Positions 1-6,535 are shown, counted from the stretch's first letter. The stretch is 7,664 nucleotides of DNA from Acidimicrobiia bacterium (GCA_029857855.1 JAOUGG010000098.1:1-7664); one strand, 5' to 3'. Notes: generated by a model not told the origin, from the letters alone. A program made the numbers and translations.

Positions 1-1965
1 CGCCGAGTCGATCCGACCCAGCCAGGCGGCGATGAGGCCGTGTGGAAACAGCAGAACCCGCTCCGACCAGGGGTCCTCGGCGTCCTGCGCGGCCGTCATT
101 GCCCGGCGCACGGCCTCGTCGGCCACCTCCAGGTTGCCGGCCATGCACTCGAGCAGGGCGACTCCGTAGTCGTGCTGCAAGGCCTTCCAGTCCAGACCAG
201 CCTCGGCGGCGTGGCGACGGGTGGCGTCGAGCAGCCGGCGGGCTTCCGCCAGTTCGCCCTGCCAGAGCAGCATTCCTACCATCAGCTCGCTCGGGCTCTG
301 GCTCATGATGGGCATGCGCAGGTCGTGTTCGAGCGTCATCGCCCGGTCCATCAGGTCCCACCTCGGGACGCCGCCCCGGGTCTCGAGGTAGGCGAGGACA
401 GCGGCGGCATTCATCTCGATGGTCGGATCGCCGAGCTCCTCGGCGATCGACAGCGCGTCACGACACGCATCGATCCCGCCCCGCAGATCACCGGCGAACT
501 CCCGGCCCCGTCCCAGGGTCGTCAGTATCCGGATCCGCAGCGGGTCATCGCCGGTGGCCTCCTCCAGCGCCCGCTCCAGGTGCGCCTCGCTGGCCGTTGG
601 GTGAAAGCCGTCGTCCAACTCCCACTCACGCAGCATCGCCTCGGCCCGAGCTGGACCGGGCGGCATCCCATTGATCAGCTCGTCCGCCAACGACAGCGCC
701 CGGCCGACCTCGCCGGCCCCGGCGAGGTAGTCGATCTGGGCAAGCGCCCTGCGATGGGTCACCTCCGTCATGCCGGGCGGGGTCAGCCGCAGACTGTGTC
801 CGGCGAGCTGGGCCGCGATCACCGGTGCGCCCCGCTCCGCGGCTCGGTCGGCTGCTTGCTCGATGAGTGACGCCGCCGCATCATCGGGGATCTCGGTGGA
901 AATGGCAAGGTGCCAGGCGCGCAAGTCCGGATCGGTGGCGAGATCCGCAACCCGGGCGTGCCAGGCGAGCCGCGCCGGCGGCTCGATGCGATCGTAGACG
1001 GCGGCGGCGAGGAGTCCGTGTGAGAAGCGGACGTCCACGTCCTTCTCAACGATGAGCAGCCGGTTGGCGCGTGCCAGGGCCAGTTGGGCGCCGACGTCGA
1101 TGTCCGGCAGCAGCGTCTGGAGGGCGGAGAGCCGAACCCGACCGACGACCGCGACCACGTCGAGCATTGCCTTGAGATCCGTGGGCAGGCCGGCGAGCCG
1201 CTCACCCACGATGGCCTCGAGCGACGAGGGCAGCGTTCCGCGGCTGCCCGGATCTCCTCCACCACGGGCGACGATGAAGTCGGCAAGTTCGATGGCGTAG
1301 AAGGGGTTGCCGCCCGACATGTCGTGGATACGGCGCAGCGTCGGTCGGGAGATCGTGGTGACGGTGTCCGACAGGAGGGCGCGCATCGCCTCGAACGGCA
1401 AGGGGCCCACAGGGATCGTGGTCACCCGGCCCGGGAGCAGCGTCGCCGCCGGCAGCACCGGGTCGTCGGATGCGCTCGTGCCTTGGCTCGAGGCCAGCAC
1501 TCCCACGGGCTCGGCATCGAGGCGCCGCAACCCGAAACGTAGTGCTTGGGCCGAAACCGCGTCGAGCCACTGCAGATCGTCCACCGCAACGATGACCGGC
1601 CCGGTTCCGGCCATGCCCCGGAACGCGTCGAGGACCGCTCGGCCTCGTGACATCGGATCCGTGTCGGGTGTGGTGGCTTCGGGAATGCCGGTCTCGTTCT
1701 GCAACAGGTCGGTGAGGCCCGCCAGCGGGATGACCATCTCCTCCTCGGCCGGCCGTGTCCGGACAACGTGATATCCCCGTTGCCGTGCCCGGTCGATCGC
1801 CCAGTTCCACAGCACGGTCTTGCCGGTGCCGGGCTCCCCGCGGAGTATCAGCGCGCGGGCCCCGTTCGGTACGCCGGCCAGAAACTCGTCGATCCGGCGT
1901 TGCTCCGGCTCTCGCCCGACGATCTCGACTTCACCGGAACCCGCGGAACCGGCCGGGTTCCCCAT
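1..1965 (-). CDS. LAL-type (large ATP-binding LuxR family) transcriptional regulator, N-terminal part, cut by window edge
   Basis: The reading frame is open for 655 codons from an ATG at 1965 to the left edge of the window, so the C-terminus is missing. Seen in the sequence: a short N-terminus, then VGRE (residues 16-19), which typically opens the STAND/AAA ATPase module. A Walker A motif GEPGTGKT follows at residues 43-50, and Walker B (VIVAVDD, then LQWLD) at about 124-135. SGGNPFYAIELA lies near residue 215, a sequence typical of LAL and MalT-like ATPases. From about residue 330 onward the protein is Ala/Leu/Glu-rich and helical, like the TPR-type sensor region of these regulators. Family knowledge: LAL proteins are about 900-1000 residues, use ATP hydrolysis as a signalling switch and bind DNA through a C-terminal LuxR helix-turn-helix. 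That domain would lie outside the window, so the LuxR assignment is inferred. In-frame GTG codons at 1986 and 1998 are alternative starts, but none of the three starts has a good ribosome binding site. The ATG is preferred because of the leaderless -10 box. The gene diverges from the SufS-like gene. Confidence 0.88.
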   Translation of the reverse strand, partial: MGNPAGSAGSGEVEIVGREPEQRRIDEFLAGVPNGARALILRGEPGTGKTVLWNWAIDRARQRGYHVVRTRPAEEEMVIPLAGLTDLLQNETGIPEATTPDTDPMSRGRAVLDAFRGMAGTGPVIVAVDDLQWLDAVSAQALRFGLRRLDAEPVGVLASSQGTSASDDPVLPAATLLPGRVTTIPVGPLPFEAMRALLSDTVTTISRPTLRRIHDMSGGNPFYAIELADFIVARGGGDPGSRGTLPSSLEAIVGERLAGLPTDLKAMLDVVAVVGRVRLSALQTLLPDIDVGAQLALARANRLLIVEKDVDVRFSHGLLAAAVYDRIEPPARLAWHARVADLATDPDLRAWHLAISTEIPDDAAASLIEQAADRAAERGAPVIAAQLAGHSLRLTPPGMTEVTHRRALAQIDYLAGAGEVGRALSLADELINGMPPGPARAEAMLREWELDDGFHPTASEAHLERALEEATGDDPLRIRILTTLGRGREFAGDLRGGIDACRDALSIAEELGDPTIEMNAAAVLAYLETRGGVPRWDLMDRAMTLEHDLRMPIMSQSPSELMVGMLLWQGELAEARRLLDATRRHAAEAGLDWKALQHDYGVALLECMAGNLEVADEAVRRAMTAAQDAEDPWSERVLLFPHGLIAAWLGRIDSA

Positions 1966-1966
1966 C

Positions 1967-1984
1967 GACGAAGTATACGTCGTC
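1967..1984. promoter_or_regulatory. 18-bp near-perfect palindrome over the LAL promoter (operator candidate)
   Basis: GACGAAGTATACGTCGTC pairs with itself at eight of nine positions, centred on GTATAC. It covers the putative -10 box of the LAL gene and ends one base before its ATG. A protein bound here would block transcription. Autorepression is an inference, and the binding protein is unknown. Confidence 0.45.
1972..1977 (-). promoter_or_regulatory. -10 box for a leaderless transcript of the LAL regulator
   Basis: On the minus strand TATACT is followed by exactly six bases (TCGTCG) and then the ATG at 1965. Transcription starting about seven bases after a -10 box would begin on the A of the ATG. 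This is the TANNNT-to-start geometry known for leaderless actinobacterial mRNAs, and no Shine-Dalgarno sequence precedes the ATG. No clear -35 is visible, which is common in this group. Confidence 0.55.
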
Positions 1985-2077
1985 ACCTGCCGACGCACCC
2001 GGCGACGAGAACGTGGCTCCTTGGACGATTCGAGGGTTTTCCCGCTAGCCCGATCGATGAAGGCACGTGCATGCTCA

Positions 2078-2107
2078 CTGGACGGCCACCGGGACGGTGG
2101 TGATACA
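2078..2107 (+). promoter_or_regulatory. Candidate promoter for the SufS-like gene
   Basis: CTGGAC (2078-2083) and GATACA (2102-2107) resemble -35 and -10 elements with an 18-bp spacer. The predicted start is near 2114, giving a short leader that still contains the AGGA ribosome binding site (2119-2122) six bases before the ATG. The match to consensus is modest. Confidence 0.3.
2086..2100. promoter_or_regulatory. Inverted repeat CCACCG-GGA-CGGTGG (operator candidate)
   Basis: Perfect 6-bp arms separated by three bases lie in the spacer of the candidate promoter of the SufS-like gene. The position fits a repressor or activator site. It could also form a small RNA hairpin if transcription starts further upstream. 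Confidence 0.35.
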
Positions 2108-2128
2108 GCGAAGGAATCAGGAACTCAG

Positions 2129-3550
2129 ATGAACCCCGTGAACAGCGCAGACCGATGGTCGGTGTACCCACCTTCAGTGAACCTGGAGTCGGAATTCGAC
2201 ATCGACTGGATCCGAAGCCAATTCGACTTCGTGAACACCGGTCGTATCGTCACCAACAACGCGGCCAGCACCCAGGCGCCCCTGCCAATCCTTCATCTCA
2301 CCCGGGAGGTGCTGCGTGACTACGAGAACGTACATCGGGGCCAGTCCCAGGCGTCGCAGTCGACCACCATGCGCTTCGAGCTCGCCTATGACACGATCGC
2401 AGCGTGGATCAACGCGCCGAGCCGCCGGAACATCGTCACCTACCGAAACACGACCGAGGCCCACAACGCGGTGATGTATTCCCTCATGACCGAGTTTCGG
2501 GACGGCGACAATGTGGTGACGACCATGCTCGAGCACAACTCCAACTATGTGCCGTGGTACGCCCTCACCGAGGAGATCCTTCCCCGGTTCGGGCGGCGCG
2601 TCGAGCGCCGGCTCGCCCGTTTCGATCCTGTCACAGGTGCTCTCGACCTCCACCATCTCACGTCACTCGTCGACGAGCGAACGAAGCTCGTGTGCTGTAC
2701 CGGGGCTTCCAACTTCCTGGGCACGAAGCCACCACTCGACATCGTCCGCGCCATCGCCGATGCCAGCGGATACGTTCAGCCCACAGGGGAACGACGCTCA
2801 CTGATGCTCGTCGACGCCGCGCAGCTCGTTCCCAGCACCTACACCGACGTCCAGGCCCTGGATGTCGACTACCTGTCCTTCTCATTCCACAAGATGCTGG
2901 CGCCGTTCGGTGTCGGCGTGCTCTACGGCAAGGAACACCTCCTCGATCATTCCCTACCGTTCCTCTTCGGCGGTGACATGATCGCTGAGGGGCAGGTCAG
3001 TCCGGATCTCGTCGAGTACAACGAGCTGCCGTGGAAGTACGCGGCAGGCACGCCGAACATCGTGGGCGTCGTCCAGTCCGCTCAGACGCTGCGGTTGATG
3101 ATCGATCTGACGGCCGACCCCGGAGAAGCCTCGTTCTTCCGCAGCGAACGGCCGATCCCCGCGCACGTCGTGCGCCGGTCGATGGAACGCATCGGCCGCC
3201 ACACCCATGGCCTGACCGCACGCGCTCTGGATCGGCTGTCCGCCGTTCCGGGCATCACCATCTACGGCCCACCGATCGGTGTGGTCCGCTCGCCACTCGT
3301 GGCGTTCAACGTCGAGGGTTGGAATCCACTCGATCTCGCAACGGAACTGGATAGCCGGGGTGTGGAGGCGAGGGCCGGCTGTCATTGCGCGACGCTGGCC
3401 CACCACAGCCTCGGCCTCGACCCACCGGCCAGTTGTCGACTCAGCTTCGCTCTCTACAACTCGACCGACGATGTCGACCGTGCGTGCGCCGCCGTGCTCG
3501 ACGCCACTGGCCGCGACGGAGGCTCCGTGAGTCGGTCCCTCAGGTTGTAG
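2129..3550 (+). CDS. SufS-like cysteine desulfurase / class V aminotransferase-fold PLP enzyme
   Basis: A 473-residue, probably cytosolic enzyme. The ATG at 2129 is chosen because AGGA (2119-2122) precedes it by six bases and homology begins shortly after; the frame is open further upstream without supported coding. Visible motifs follow the SufS/CsdA pattern: NNAAST near residues 43-48, ENVHRG at 66-71, LEHNSNYVPW with the PLP-stacking His at 136, DAAQ at 229-232 (Asp contacts the PLP pyridine), SFSFHK with the Schiff-base Lys at 255, and AAGTPN at 305-310. RAGCHCA carries a Cys at 420, where SufS enzymes hold the persulfide-forming Cys. Family knowledge: these enzymes remove sulfur (or selenium) from cysteine-like substrates. 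The protein is longer than a typical SufS of about 410 residues, with extra segments near 212-222 and 324-350. No suf operon genes are adjacent, so a role in Fe-S assembly is not supported and the substrate is unknown. It diverges from the LAL regulator, and its 3' end abuts a truncated amidohydrolase. Confidence 0.9.
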   Translation: MNPVNSADRWSVYPPSVNLESEFDIDWIRSQFDFVNTGRIVTNNAASTQAPLPILHLTREVLRDYENVHRGQSQASQSTTMRFELAYDTIAAWINAPSRRNIVTYRNTTEAHNAVMYSLMTEFRDGDNVVTTMLEHNSNYVPWYALTEEILPRFGRRVERRLARFDPVTGALDLHHLTSLVDERTKLVCCTGASNFLGTKPPLDIVRAIADASGYVQPTGERRSLMLVDAAQLVPSTYTDVQALDVDYLSFSFHKMLAPFGVGVLYGKEHLLDHSLPFLFGGDMIAEGQVSPDLVEYNELPWKYAAGTPNIVGVVQSAQTLRLMIDLTADPGEASFFRSERPIPAHVVRRSMERIGRHTHGLTARALDRLSAVPGITIYGPPIGVVRSPLVAFNVEGWNPLDLATELDSRGVEARAGCHCATLAHHSLGLDPPASCRLSFALYNSTDDVDRACAAVLDATGRDGGSVSRSLRL

Positions 3551-3580
3551 GCGAGTCGAGACAGAGGTTCCGTCGTTCAC

Positions 3581-4030
3581 CGGGACATCGTTCGGGCCCC
3601 GGAAGTCCATGTGGCCGGAGGTCTGCGACAGCATGCCGCCGCTCGGGTAGATCCTCGGACCCTCGACCAGCCCGTCGTCGATCGCCCGCTTGACGCCGAA
3701 ACAGTTCCCGCCGATATCGCGAACCGTGGTGAAACCACGCTGGAGGACGTCGCCTGCGAAGTGTGCGGCGTAAATACTGAGTTCGCCCATATCGGCGTTG
3801 AACAACCTGCTGATCGGCCAGAAGTTCAGCATCGAGTGCCAGTGAGCGTCGATCAGGCCCGGCATCAGCGTGCGCCCGCCGGCCTCGAACTACCGGGCAC
3901 CATCAGGGGCTCGGAGCTCAGGTCCGACCTCGGCGATCTTGCCGTCCCGGACCAGCACGCTCGTGAGGTCCGACAAATCGGGCGAGATCCCGTCGAACAC
4001 GTGTGCGTTCCGGATCAACGAGTCAGTCAT
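3581..4030 (-). pseudogene. Metal-dependent amidohydrolase, N-terminal remnant (nonsense mutation plus 3' truncation)
   Basis: It starts at an ATG at 4030 with GGAAG four bases upstream. The first 46 codons (MTDSLIRNAHVFDG...) match the small beta-domain that opens imidazolonepropionase/prolidase-like amidohydrolases. Codon 47 is an in-frame TAG (3890-3892). The same frame then continues with the family's core sequence GGRTLMPGLIDAHWHS, including the HxH metal-binding pair, then TTVRDIGG and SGGMLSQTSGH. Recognisable sequence stops near 3581, about 150 codons in, against roughly 400 in complete members. The barrel's remaining metal ligands and the catalytic Asp are gone. Beyond that point the frame runs antisense into the SufS-like gene and looks non-homologous. 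Intact relatives hydrolyse C-N bonds in cyclic amides or X-Pro type peptides. The gene sits 103 bp downstream of the broken M19 dipeptidase, probably as its former operon partner. Suppression of the TAG could not restore function because of the truncation. Confidence 0.82.
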
Positions 4031-4133
4031 GGGACTTCCGCCCTTTCGGTCTCGAGGTGGGTTCTGCCCCGCAAGACCAGGTGAGTGTAGTGGAAGGTTG
4101 ATCCGCCAGGAAACTGGGGAGACGGGGATCGAC

Positions 4134-5154
4134 TCACTTCCAGACTTCGCTGAACACGCGGCAGCTGTTGCCGCCGACGAACTTGCTGCAATCCTGTTCG
4201 GAATAGCCGTGCTCCAGCATCGTGTCGACCAGCGCTGCGATGATCTGGTACGGGGCGCAGGAGTGGGAACACCCTTGGCGCCCATCTTCGCCGAGTAGCC
4301 GCCATTGGGGAACACGACTTGTCCCATCGGTTGCTGAATGGCCTCCGCGGTCCAGGTGATATGGGGGATGAAGTCGCTGCCGAAGCCGACGTGGTCGATC
4401 CCGACGAGTTCGGCCATGTAGTCGATGTGCCGGAACAGCATGTCCGTGGTGACGATGTCAGGGTTCGACAGGTCGACAAAGGCGCCCACCATGTTGATAC
4501 AGCAAACACCCCCGCTGGCGGCGACAGCCTTGATCACGGCGTCGCTCAGGCTTCGCGGGCATCCAGCGAGGTGCGTTCGCCGGTGTGACTGACGTCGACG
4601 ATCATCCCGTAGCGGTTGTACGCCTCGACCAGGATCTTGCCGACCGTGGTGAGTCGGCCGTTGTCGGGTTCGAAGCAGCCGTCGCCGTATTGGTTGCGCC
4701 CGTTGTAGGACAGCAGGCAGTAGCCGTAACCCAACTGCCGCCAGAAGGCCACCCGGTCGGGATCGCCTTCGAAGATCGACGTGCCCTGGTTGGTGAAGTA
4801 GAGACCGAGCTTGCCTGCTGCAACCGCGTTGTCGATGTCGGCCACGGTCCGGACGATCTGGTACCGGTCGGGCCGTTCGTTGATCTTCTTGAAGTAGAAC
4901 TCCGCCGCCTTCATGGCGTCGGTCACCGACGTGCCAGCGCCGTCAGCCGACGGCCAGGCCCCGATCGTCTTGAAGCCCGCAGCGATCAGACGGTCCATCG
5001 TCGTGGAACTCCGGCCCGTCAGGCGAAGACCACTGATCGGGCCAGGCTCCAGAATAGAGGGTGTCGATCGTCAGCGATGAGTGAACCAGACCCTTGGCCC
5101 GCTCGGACGCCGGATACTCGTGCAGCCTCTACGGGATCTGATGGTAGCGGTCAT
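4134..5154 (-). pseudogene. Membrane dipeptidase (peptidase family M19), multiply frameshifted
   Basis: Coding similarity is spread over all three minus-strand frames. The probable original start is an ATG at 5154 with AGGA seven bases upstream. The pieces are: MTATIRSR (about 5154-5131); a frame change, then HEYPASERAKGLVHSSLTID to EFHDD (to about 4999); a change to MDRLIAAGFKTIGAW through VDVSHTGERTSLDA (4998 to about 4556); a change to LSDAVIKAVAASGG, HIDYMAELVGIDHVGFGSDF and NGGYSAKMGAKG (to about 4260); and a last change to IIAALVDTMLEHGY through FSEVWK with a TGA at 4134-4136. At about 4550, where SLDA meets LSDAV, roughly 20-30 residues including the FSHS metal-ligand segment of M19 enzymes are missing. 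Intact M19 enzymes are zinc dipeptidases of about 350-400 residues. The usual N-terminal HxD pair is not visible either. It is followed by the amidohydrolase remnant and carries a tetO-like palindrome at its start. A functional product is very unlikely. Confidence 0.85.
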
Positions 5155-5163
5155 GCCAGGTTC

Positions 5164-5176
5164 CTATCACTGATAG
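5164..5176. promoter_or_regulatory. tetO-like palindrome CTATCA-C-TGATAG at the M19 dipeptidase start
   Basis: A perfect 6-bp inverted repeat around one base lies 9 bases upstream of the dipeptidase ATG. On the minus strand it reads CTATCAGTGATAG, identical over 13 bases to the core of the Tn10 tetO2 operator, with 14 of 19 positions matching the full operator. The site overlaps the AGGA ribosome binding sequence. A TetR-family repressor is the natural candidate, but none is encoded in this window. Confidence 0.5.
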
Positions 5177-5217
5177 CCGGTGACGTGCCGAGCACACCGT
5201 TGGCGGTGTCGGAGGTC

Positions 5218-5253
5218 GTCGATCAGCCCAGGCATCGGCGTGCGCCGGCCGCC
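5218..5253 (-). pseudogene. Short remnant of a second amidohydrolase gene
   Basis: Read on the minus strand this encodes GGRRTPMPGLID. It matches AGGRTLMPGLID of the amidohydrolase remnant (3849-3884) at 9 of 12 residues and 31 of 36 bases. Directly after it the HxH metal motif is lost (DLRHR), and the frame stops close to the tetO-like site. No larger domain can be assembled around it. It lies just upstream of the M19 pseudogene and probably marks a third gene of the same former cluster. A chance match is possible but the base-level identity argues against it. Confidence 0.45.
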
Positions 5254-5608
5254 TTTCGCCCTCGATCTCGTCGGCTGTCGACCGGGAAGATCGACCCAAG
5301 CCTAGGCGCTGGGCAGACACCGCACAAAGCAATGGGCGCAGCGGGCCGGACGCTGGATATCACGACAGGAGCCCTCGCTGAGCACAAAGCGGCGCCCTTG
5401 CCCCGTCCCCCAATCGCTGACGATTCTTTCATCGAAGCGATCCGGAGTTACGTTTGCCCTCGAACCAATAGCCGACGCCCGATACCACCGACACCGGGGG
5501 CCGCTCCACGTCGGGCCCTCAGCGCGCCAATGCCCGCACCGCTCGACACCTGATCAAGGCCGCCGATCTCACATCTACTACTCTCCCGGAAACCGCCGAG
5601 ACACATCT

Positions 5609-5627
5609 GGAGGTTCCGGGAACCTCC
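5609..5627. repeat. Perfect 9-bp inverted repeat around one base
   Basis: GGAGGTTCC-G-GGAACCTCC. No T-run follows on either strand, so a classical intrinsic terminator is not supported. The tight symmetry fits a dimeric protein binding site. As RNA the one-base loop would have to open by a few pairs. Confidence 0.5.
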
Positions 5628-5820
5628 GGGGACCAGTAGGTGGCGTCCACGCTCGGAGTGAACCCAGGTGTGTTCGCGTGCGTCGGCGGGTGCGTCCCCG
5701 GGTACGGCATGGACTCCGCCCACCGGTGGGCGGCTGTCCGGTTGGTGAGCATCACCTGTCCAGTGCCCGGGCCGACCGCACTACCGGGACCCCCAGGACA
5801 TCGTCAACTACCTTGGGGGC

Positions 5821-5838
5821 GGCGTGAGCGGTCACGCC
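5821..5838. repeat. Perfect 7-bp inverted repeat around four bases
   Basis: GGCGTGA-GCGG-TCACGCC, with a tetraloop-sized spacer. It could be a hairpin or a protein site. A weaker pairing, CCCCCAGG with CCTTGGGGG, lies immediately upstream (about 5790-5819). There is no T tract, so a terminator role is uncertain. Confidence 0.4.
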
Positions 5839-5969
5839 CGACACGAGGGACGACCCCAGTCCAGCGCTGACCGGCGTCACGATCAACACGGGTAGCTGCT
5901 GCTCCGACGCGCCCGAGTACGCCGGCCGAAGGCGCGCCGCCCGGCGGCGACCAGGCCGAACCAAACCCA

Positions 5970-6018
5970 TCTACTGCTACCATTCCGTCTACTGGTCGGT
6001 CCCGATCCACATCTACTG
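5970..6018 (+). repeat. Three direct copies of TCTACTG
   Basis: Copies lie at 5970-5976, 5988-5994 and 6012-6018, with start-to-start spacings of 18 and 24 bases. The first and third extend to CATCTACTGC. The cluster lies 43 bases ahead of the ATG at 6061 and about 520 bases ahead of the recombinase. Function unknown; candidates are regulator sites or recombinase accessory sites. Confidence 0.4.
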
Positions 6019-6157
6019 CCCCGGTCCGGCACCCCATCTGCCAGCGACGATGGTCGGTGGATGGTGACCCGGGCCGAGGCCGAACGATTCGTGATCGAGC
6101 GAAAGATCCCCCGGGTGGTGATGGCCTACGACGTGGCCCTCTCGGCGCCGGAGTCGG

Positions 6158-6535
6158 TTGTCGATCCCGTTGGCGACCGGCGGCCCAGAGGTGCGGGCCC
6201 TGGCACCCTGGTGTCGCGTCCTTACCACCATCCTGTCCCTGGATGGGCATGGACACGAGGGGAGAACCTACCAGTCGGCTGGTGTTTGGCGGGACGGCAG
6301 GCCGTCGCCTGACTCGACCATCTGGTGCAACCAGATGTTTGCGGGGCGCCAGCTGATGGCAGGAGTGTCTGGAGACCACGAGCAGCCGGTCCGGCTGATC
6401 GTGACGGCGGTGCCGCAGGCTGCACCCAACCTGAGCCCAACGCTCGCTCGTGCCCTTCTCAGCGTCATCCGACGAACGGCCGCCCGTCGGGCCGAGCTTG
6501 CCAGCGACGGTCACGGCACTCCTCTAGCATCGTGA
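6158..6535 (+). CDS. Hypothetical protein upstream of the recombinase (possibly the 3' part of a frameshifted gene)
   Basis: I do not recognise this protein. The frame is 125 codons from a TTG at 6158, which has no good ribosome binding site, to a TGA at 6533-6535. Third positions are strongly G/C. A different frame from ATG 6061 also looks coding for about its first 33 codons (MVTRAEAERFVIERK...) and then loses quality near 6155-6165. A single indel there would join the two into one protein of about 158 residues. The product would be soluble, with a Gly/His stretch (DGHGHEG), a short Cys/Trp-containing segment (STIWCNQMF) and an Arg/Ala-rich helical tail. The stop is one base before the recombinase ATG, so the two could be cotranscribed. 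It may equally be non-coding. Confidence 0.35.
   Translation: MSIPLATGGPEVRALAPWCRVLTTILSLDGHGHEGRTYQSAGVWRDGRPSPDSTIWCNQMFAGRQLMAGVSGDHEQPVRLIVTAVPQAAPNLSPTLARALLSVIRRTAARRAELASDGHGTPLAS
6525..6530 (+). promoter_or_regulatory. Possible leaderless -10 box for the serine recombinase
   Basis: TAGCAT fits the actinobacterial TANNNT -10 pattern and is followed by six bases and the recombinase ATG, the same spacing as at the LAL gene. No Shine-Dalgarno precedes the ATG. No clear -35 was found, and the box overlaps the end of the putative upstream frame. Confidence 0.35.

Larger units (their letters stand above)
5254..6060. other. About 800 bases without a recognisable gene
   Basis: Several short open frames exist on both strands, as expected in GC-rich DNA, but none carries a family motif or a convincing ribosome binding site. 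The stretch holds two clear palindromes (5609-5627, 5821-5838) and three copies of TCTACTG (5970-6018). It separates the decayed dipeptidase operon from the recombinase, so the left end of any element mobilised by the recombinase could lie here. No end could be fixed from the sequence alone. Confidence 0.5.

Noticed and set aside
40..870. A 276-codon plus-strand frame
   Set aside because: It is the exact antisense, in codon register, of the LAL regulator, whose Walker motifs and continuous family similarity show which strand codes.
1820..2128. N-terminal extension of the SufS-like frame to 576 residues
   Set aside because: The extra 103 codons overlap the LAL gene antisense and the divergent promoter region. 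The ATG at 2129 has a good ribosome binding site and fits the family.
2954..3865. A 303-codon minus-strand frame beginning with the amidohydrolase core
   Set aside because: Only the first 95 codons or so resemble an amidohydrolase. The rest is antisense to the SufS-like gene and low in recognisable features, so it is a fortuitous extension of a truncated gene.
4585..5553. A 322-codon plus-strand frame over the M19 region
   Set aside because: The minus strand carries clear M19 motifs in pieces. This frame shows none and is a GC-rich shadow.
5448..5755. Two overlapping minus-strand frames of 91 and 78 codons
   Set aside because: Both have G/C-rich third positions, but they compete with each other, show no family motif and lack a convincing ribosome binding site. 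They remain possible but unsupported.
5631..5997. Distant inverted pair GACCAGTAG / CTACTGGTC (5631-5639 and 5989-5997)
   Set aside because: A 9-base match separated by about 350 bases is expected roughly once by chance in a region this size.
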